DNA from: Phormidium sp. OSCR
GTDB lineage: Bacteria > Cyanobacteriota > Cyanobacteriia > Cyanobacteriales > Geitlerinemataceae
Length of the DNA: 36,772 nt
Direction: 5' to 3'
Assembly (NCBI GenBank): GCA_001314905.1
Contig: LJZT01000040.1
Span: forward strand, 1-36,772
Each line of letters begins with the position of its first letter. The first letter of the stretch is position 1. The position numbers were made by a program, and so were the translations under genes. Under the pieces are notes generated by a model. It was not told where the DNA came from and searched no databases. It saw only the letters and a list, made by a program, of their open reading frames with translations. Below, piece after piece: positions 35,378 through 36,772 of this stretch.

Positions 35378-36361
35378 ATGACTCTGGATTTGACTGCTGC
35401 ACTCCCCACCTTCGTGATTACCTTGCGAGAAGGCTTTGAAGCCGCCCTAGTGGTGGGGATTGTTCTGTCTTGCCTCAAAAAAGCCCAGCAATCCCAACTC
35501 AAATCCTGGGTATTTGCCGGCGTGGCGGCCGGAATTGGGGCCAGCGCCCTTGTCGGTTGGCTGTTCTACAACGGAATGCAGGCCTTGCGCCGTTCAGAGC
35601 ATCCCTATACGCCGGTTGTCGAACCGTTGTTAGAGGGGACCCTCTGTCTGGTAGCCATTGTCATGCTCAGTTGGATGTTACTCTGGATGACCCAACAGGC
35701 GCGATCGCTCAAGGGAGATATTGAAGGAGCCGTGACATCGGCCCTAGAGCGAAGGGAAACTCCCTCAGAAACTCCCCGGATAGACCCGATTAGCCAAGGA
35801 AATGCCGCCGCTTGGGGGGTATTTAGCCTTGTCTTCATTGCCGTGTTGCGAGAAGGCTTTGAAACGGTGGTGTTTATCCTGGCAAAATTTCAACAGGGAT
35901 GGATTCCCACGTTGGGAGCCGTAGCCGGATTAGCGGTAGCTGCCACGTTAGGGCTGTTGCTGTTTCGCCTTGGGGTTAACATCAATATCCGTCAGTTTTT
36001 CCGGGTGATGGGGGTGTTTCTGTTGCTGATTGTCTCGGGCTTAGTGATTTCGGCTTTGAGACAGGTCAATGGAGCTGTGGAGGCGTTAGCTCAGTTACAA
36101 CCCCAATTTGCCAATTGGTGCGATCCCAATGGTGCCTCTTGTGTTCTCGGTGGACTGGTTTGGGATGCGCGAGCGGTGTTACCCGATAAGCAGTTTCCGG
36201 GAGTGGTCTTAAAAACTCTCTTTGGCTATCGCGATCGCCTTTATCTGGCTCAGGCGATCGCTTATCTGAGTTTTTTAATCGGTGCAGGATGGCTGTACTT
36301 CCAGAGTTTGAGACAAACTCAGTTCACGAAAGCCAGCCATCCCCGCAAAGTCGAACCTTAA
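35378..36361 (+). CDS. FTR1-family high-affinity iron permease
   Basis: A 327-residue inner-membrane permease of the FTR1/EfeU family with about seven transmembrane helices. The two iron-binding R-E-G-F-E motifs are intact: ITLREGFEAALVVGIVLSCL near the N-terminus and AVLREGFETVVFILAKFQQG in the middle. A cytoplasmic or external loop with a CDPNGASCVLGGLVWD segment carries two Cys and an acidic residue. The ATG at 35378 is preferred over a TTG four codons earlier. EfeO/EfeB partners are not in the window. Together with the ferritin-like gene it forms an iron module. Confidence 0.93.
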   Translation: MTLDLTAALPTFVITLREGFEAALVVGIVLSCLKKAQQSQLKSWVFAGVAAGIGASALVGWLFYNGMQALRRSEHPYTPVVEPLLEGTLCLVAIVMLSWMLLWMTQQARSLKGDIEGAVTSALERRETPSETPRIDPISQGNAAAWGVFSLVFIAVLREGFETVVFILAKFQQGWIPTLGAVAGLAVAATLGLLLFRLGVNINIRQFFRVMGVFLLLIVSGLVISALRQVNGAVEALAQLQPQFANWCDPNGASCVLGGLVWDARAVLPDKQFPGVVLKTLFGYRDRLYLAQAIAYLSFLIGAGWLYFQSLRQTQFTKASHPRKVEP

Positions 36362-36396
36362 TCCCTCAATCGAGACCAGTCGGCGATGAACGTGGC

Positions 36397-36772
36397 TCAG
36401 GATGATGAAGAATCACGGACATCATCGAGCCAACGTTCTAACTCGTCTTGGCTGTCCAACTGCAACAGGTTAACCGCTAACGCTTCAACCTGGTCAATGG
36501 TCAAACTCCGCACCTGCTGTTCCAGTTCCGGACTTAGAGGTCCAACACGACCGACTAATAAACGTATGACCAAGGAGATCTCTCGTTGAAGTCCTTGTGA
36601 CAGTCCTTGTGACAGTCCTTGTGACAGTCCTTGTTGTAGTCCCTCCCTTAGACCTTCCTGCTTAGCGCGACGTTCAACGGTGGTGACGTATCTCATTCTC
36701 CTTTGCTCCTCCAATTGACGAACTTGTTGCCAAAACTCTTCCTCTAACCCATCCGGGAGACGCATCAGCCAG
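36397..36772 (-). CDS. Rpn/DUF4351-type nuclease-transposase family protein, C-terminal part (truncated by window edge)
   Basis: The frame is open to the right edge, so only the last about 125 residues are seen. It shows a charged helix FWQQVRQLEEQRRMRYVTTV, then REGLQQGLSQGLSQGLSQGL, and a DUF4351-like end LVIRLLVGRVGPLSPELEQQ and VRSLTIDQVEALAVNLLQLD. This tail is typical of cyanobacterial Rpn-family recombination-promoting nucleases, whose PD-(D/E)XK domain would lie beyond the window. The ATG at 36765 is probably internal. Confidence 0.8.
   Translation of the reverse strand, partial: WLMRLPDGLEEEFWQQVRQLEEQRRMRYVTTVERRAKQEGLREGLQQGLSQGLSQGLSQGLQREISLVIRLLVGRVGPLSPELEQQVRSLTIDQVEALAVNLLQLDSQDELERWLDDVRDSSSS
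36591..36638 (-). repeat. 12-bp tandem repeat coding SQGL units
   Basis: Four copies of GTCCTTGTGACA (plus strand; the last copy diverged) encode Ser-Gln-Gly-Leu repeats in the Rpn/DUF4351-like gene. In-frame length variation is likely. Confidence 0.9.

Overview
The window is chromosomal DNA of a cyanobacterium. It carries carboxysome shell genes (ccmK3, ccmK4), a phycobiliprotein lyase (CpcT), the sulfolipid genes sqdB and sqdX, an NblR-like regulator, the acpP-fabF-tkt block, and very many copies of the HIP1 octamer GCGATCGC. The GC-rich housekeeping genes and the Rhs and IS1-type insertions fit a filamentous, Oscillatoriales-like genome, but the species cannot be named from this sequence.

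Layout. Positions 258-4158 hold an FHA protein, a TPR protein, a phytase-like/esterase-like lipoprotein and CpcT. Positions 4312-7385 form the sulfolipid block: sqdB, sqdX, then a methyltransferase with an N-terminal zinc ribbon. Positions 7563-10420 hold an M23 peptidase and a diverged transketolase-like enzyme. Positions 10631-12381 (minus strand) hold an OmpR-type regulator with a degenerate receiver and the ccmK3-ccmK4 satellite shell pair. Positions 12507-16260 hold ispF, a family 5 peptide-binding lipoprotein, larB and a hicB-hicA toxin-antitoxin pair. Positions 16450-18907 (minus) hold a PD-(D/E)XK-type protein, an AbgT-family transporter and tRNA-Arg(ACG). Positions 18950-26198 (plus) hold moaC, an alpha/beta hydrolase, an SLH-domain protein, acpP, fabF and tkt.

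The accessory part is 26310-30678. It starts with a complete 792-bp IS1-family element with perfect 22-bp ends, a transposase broken by an amber codon and no visible target duplication. An AT-rich mosaic of Rhs pieces follows: an ankyrin protein, an orphan Rhs C-terminal tip with a putative PD-(D/E)XK nuclease toxin, a likely immunity gene 3 nt behind it, a short leucine-rich remnant, and a separate Rhs YD-repeat fragment with no tip. Every Rhs fragment sits directly behind an immunity-like sequence. This looks like an archive of displaced toxin/immunity cassettes, and it is the most interesting part of the window.

The right end returns to core genes: rimO, a 45-residue single-pass membrane protein, a CNNM/CBS membrane protein, then an apparent iron module (alpha/beta hydrolase, bacterioferritin-like protein, FTR1 permease) preceded by three ATTGAGAAT-type motifs that resemble Fur half-sites. 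The window ends inside a minus-strand Rpn/DUF4351-like gene.
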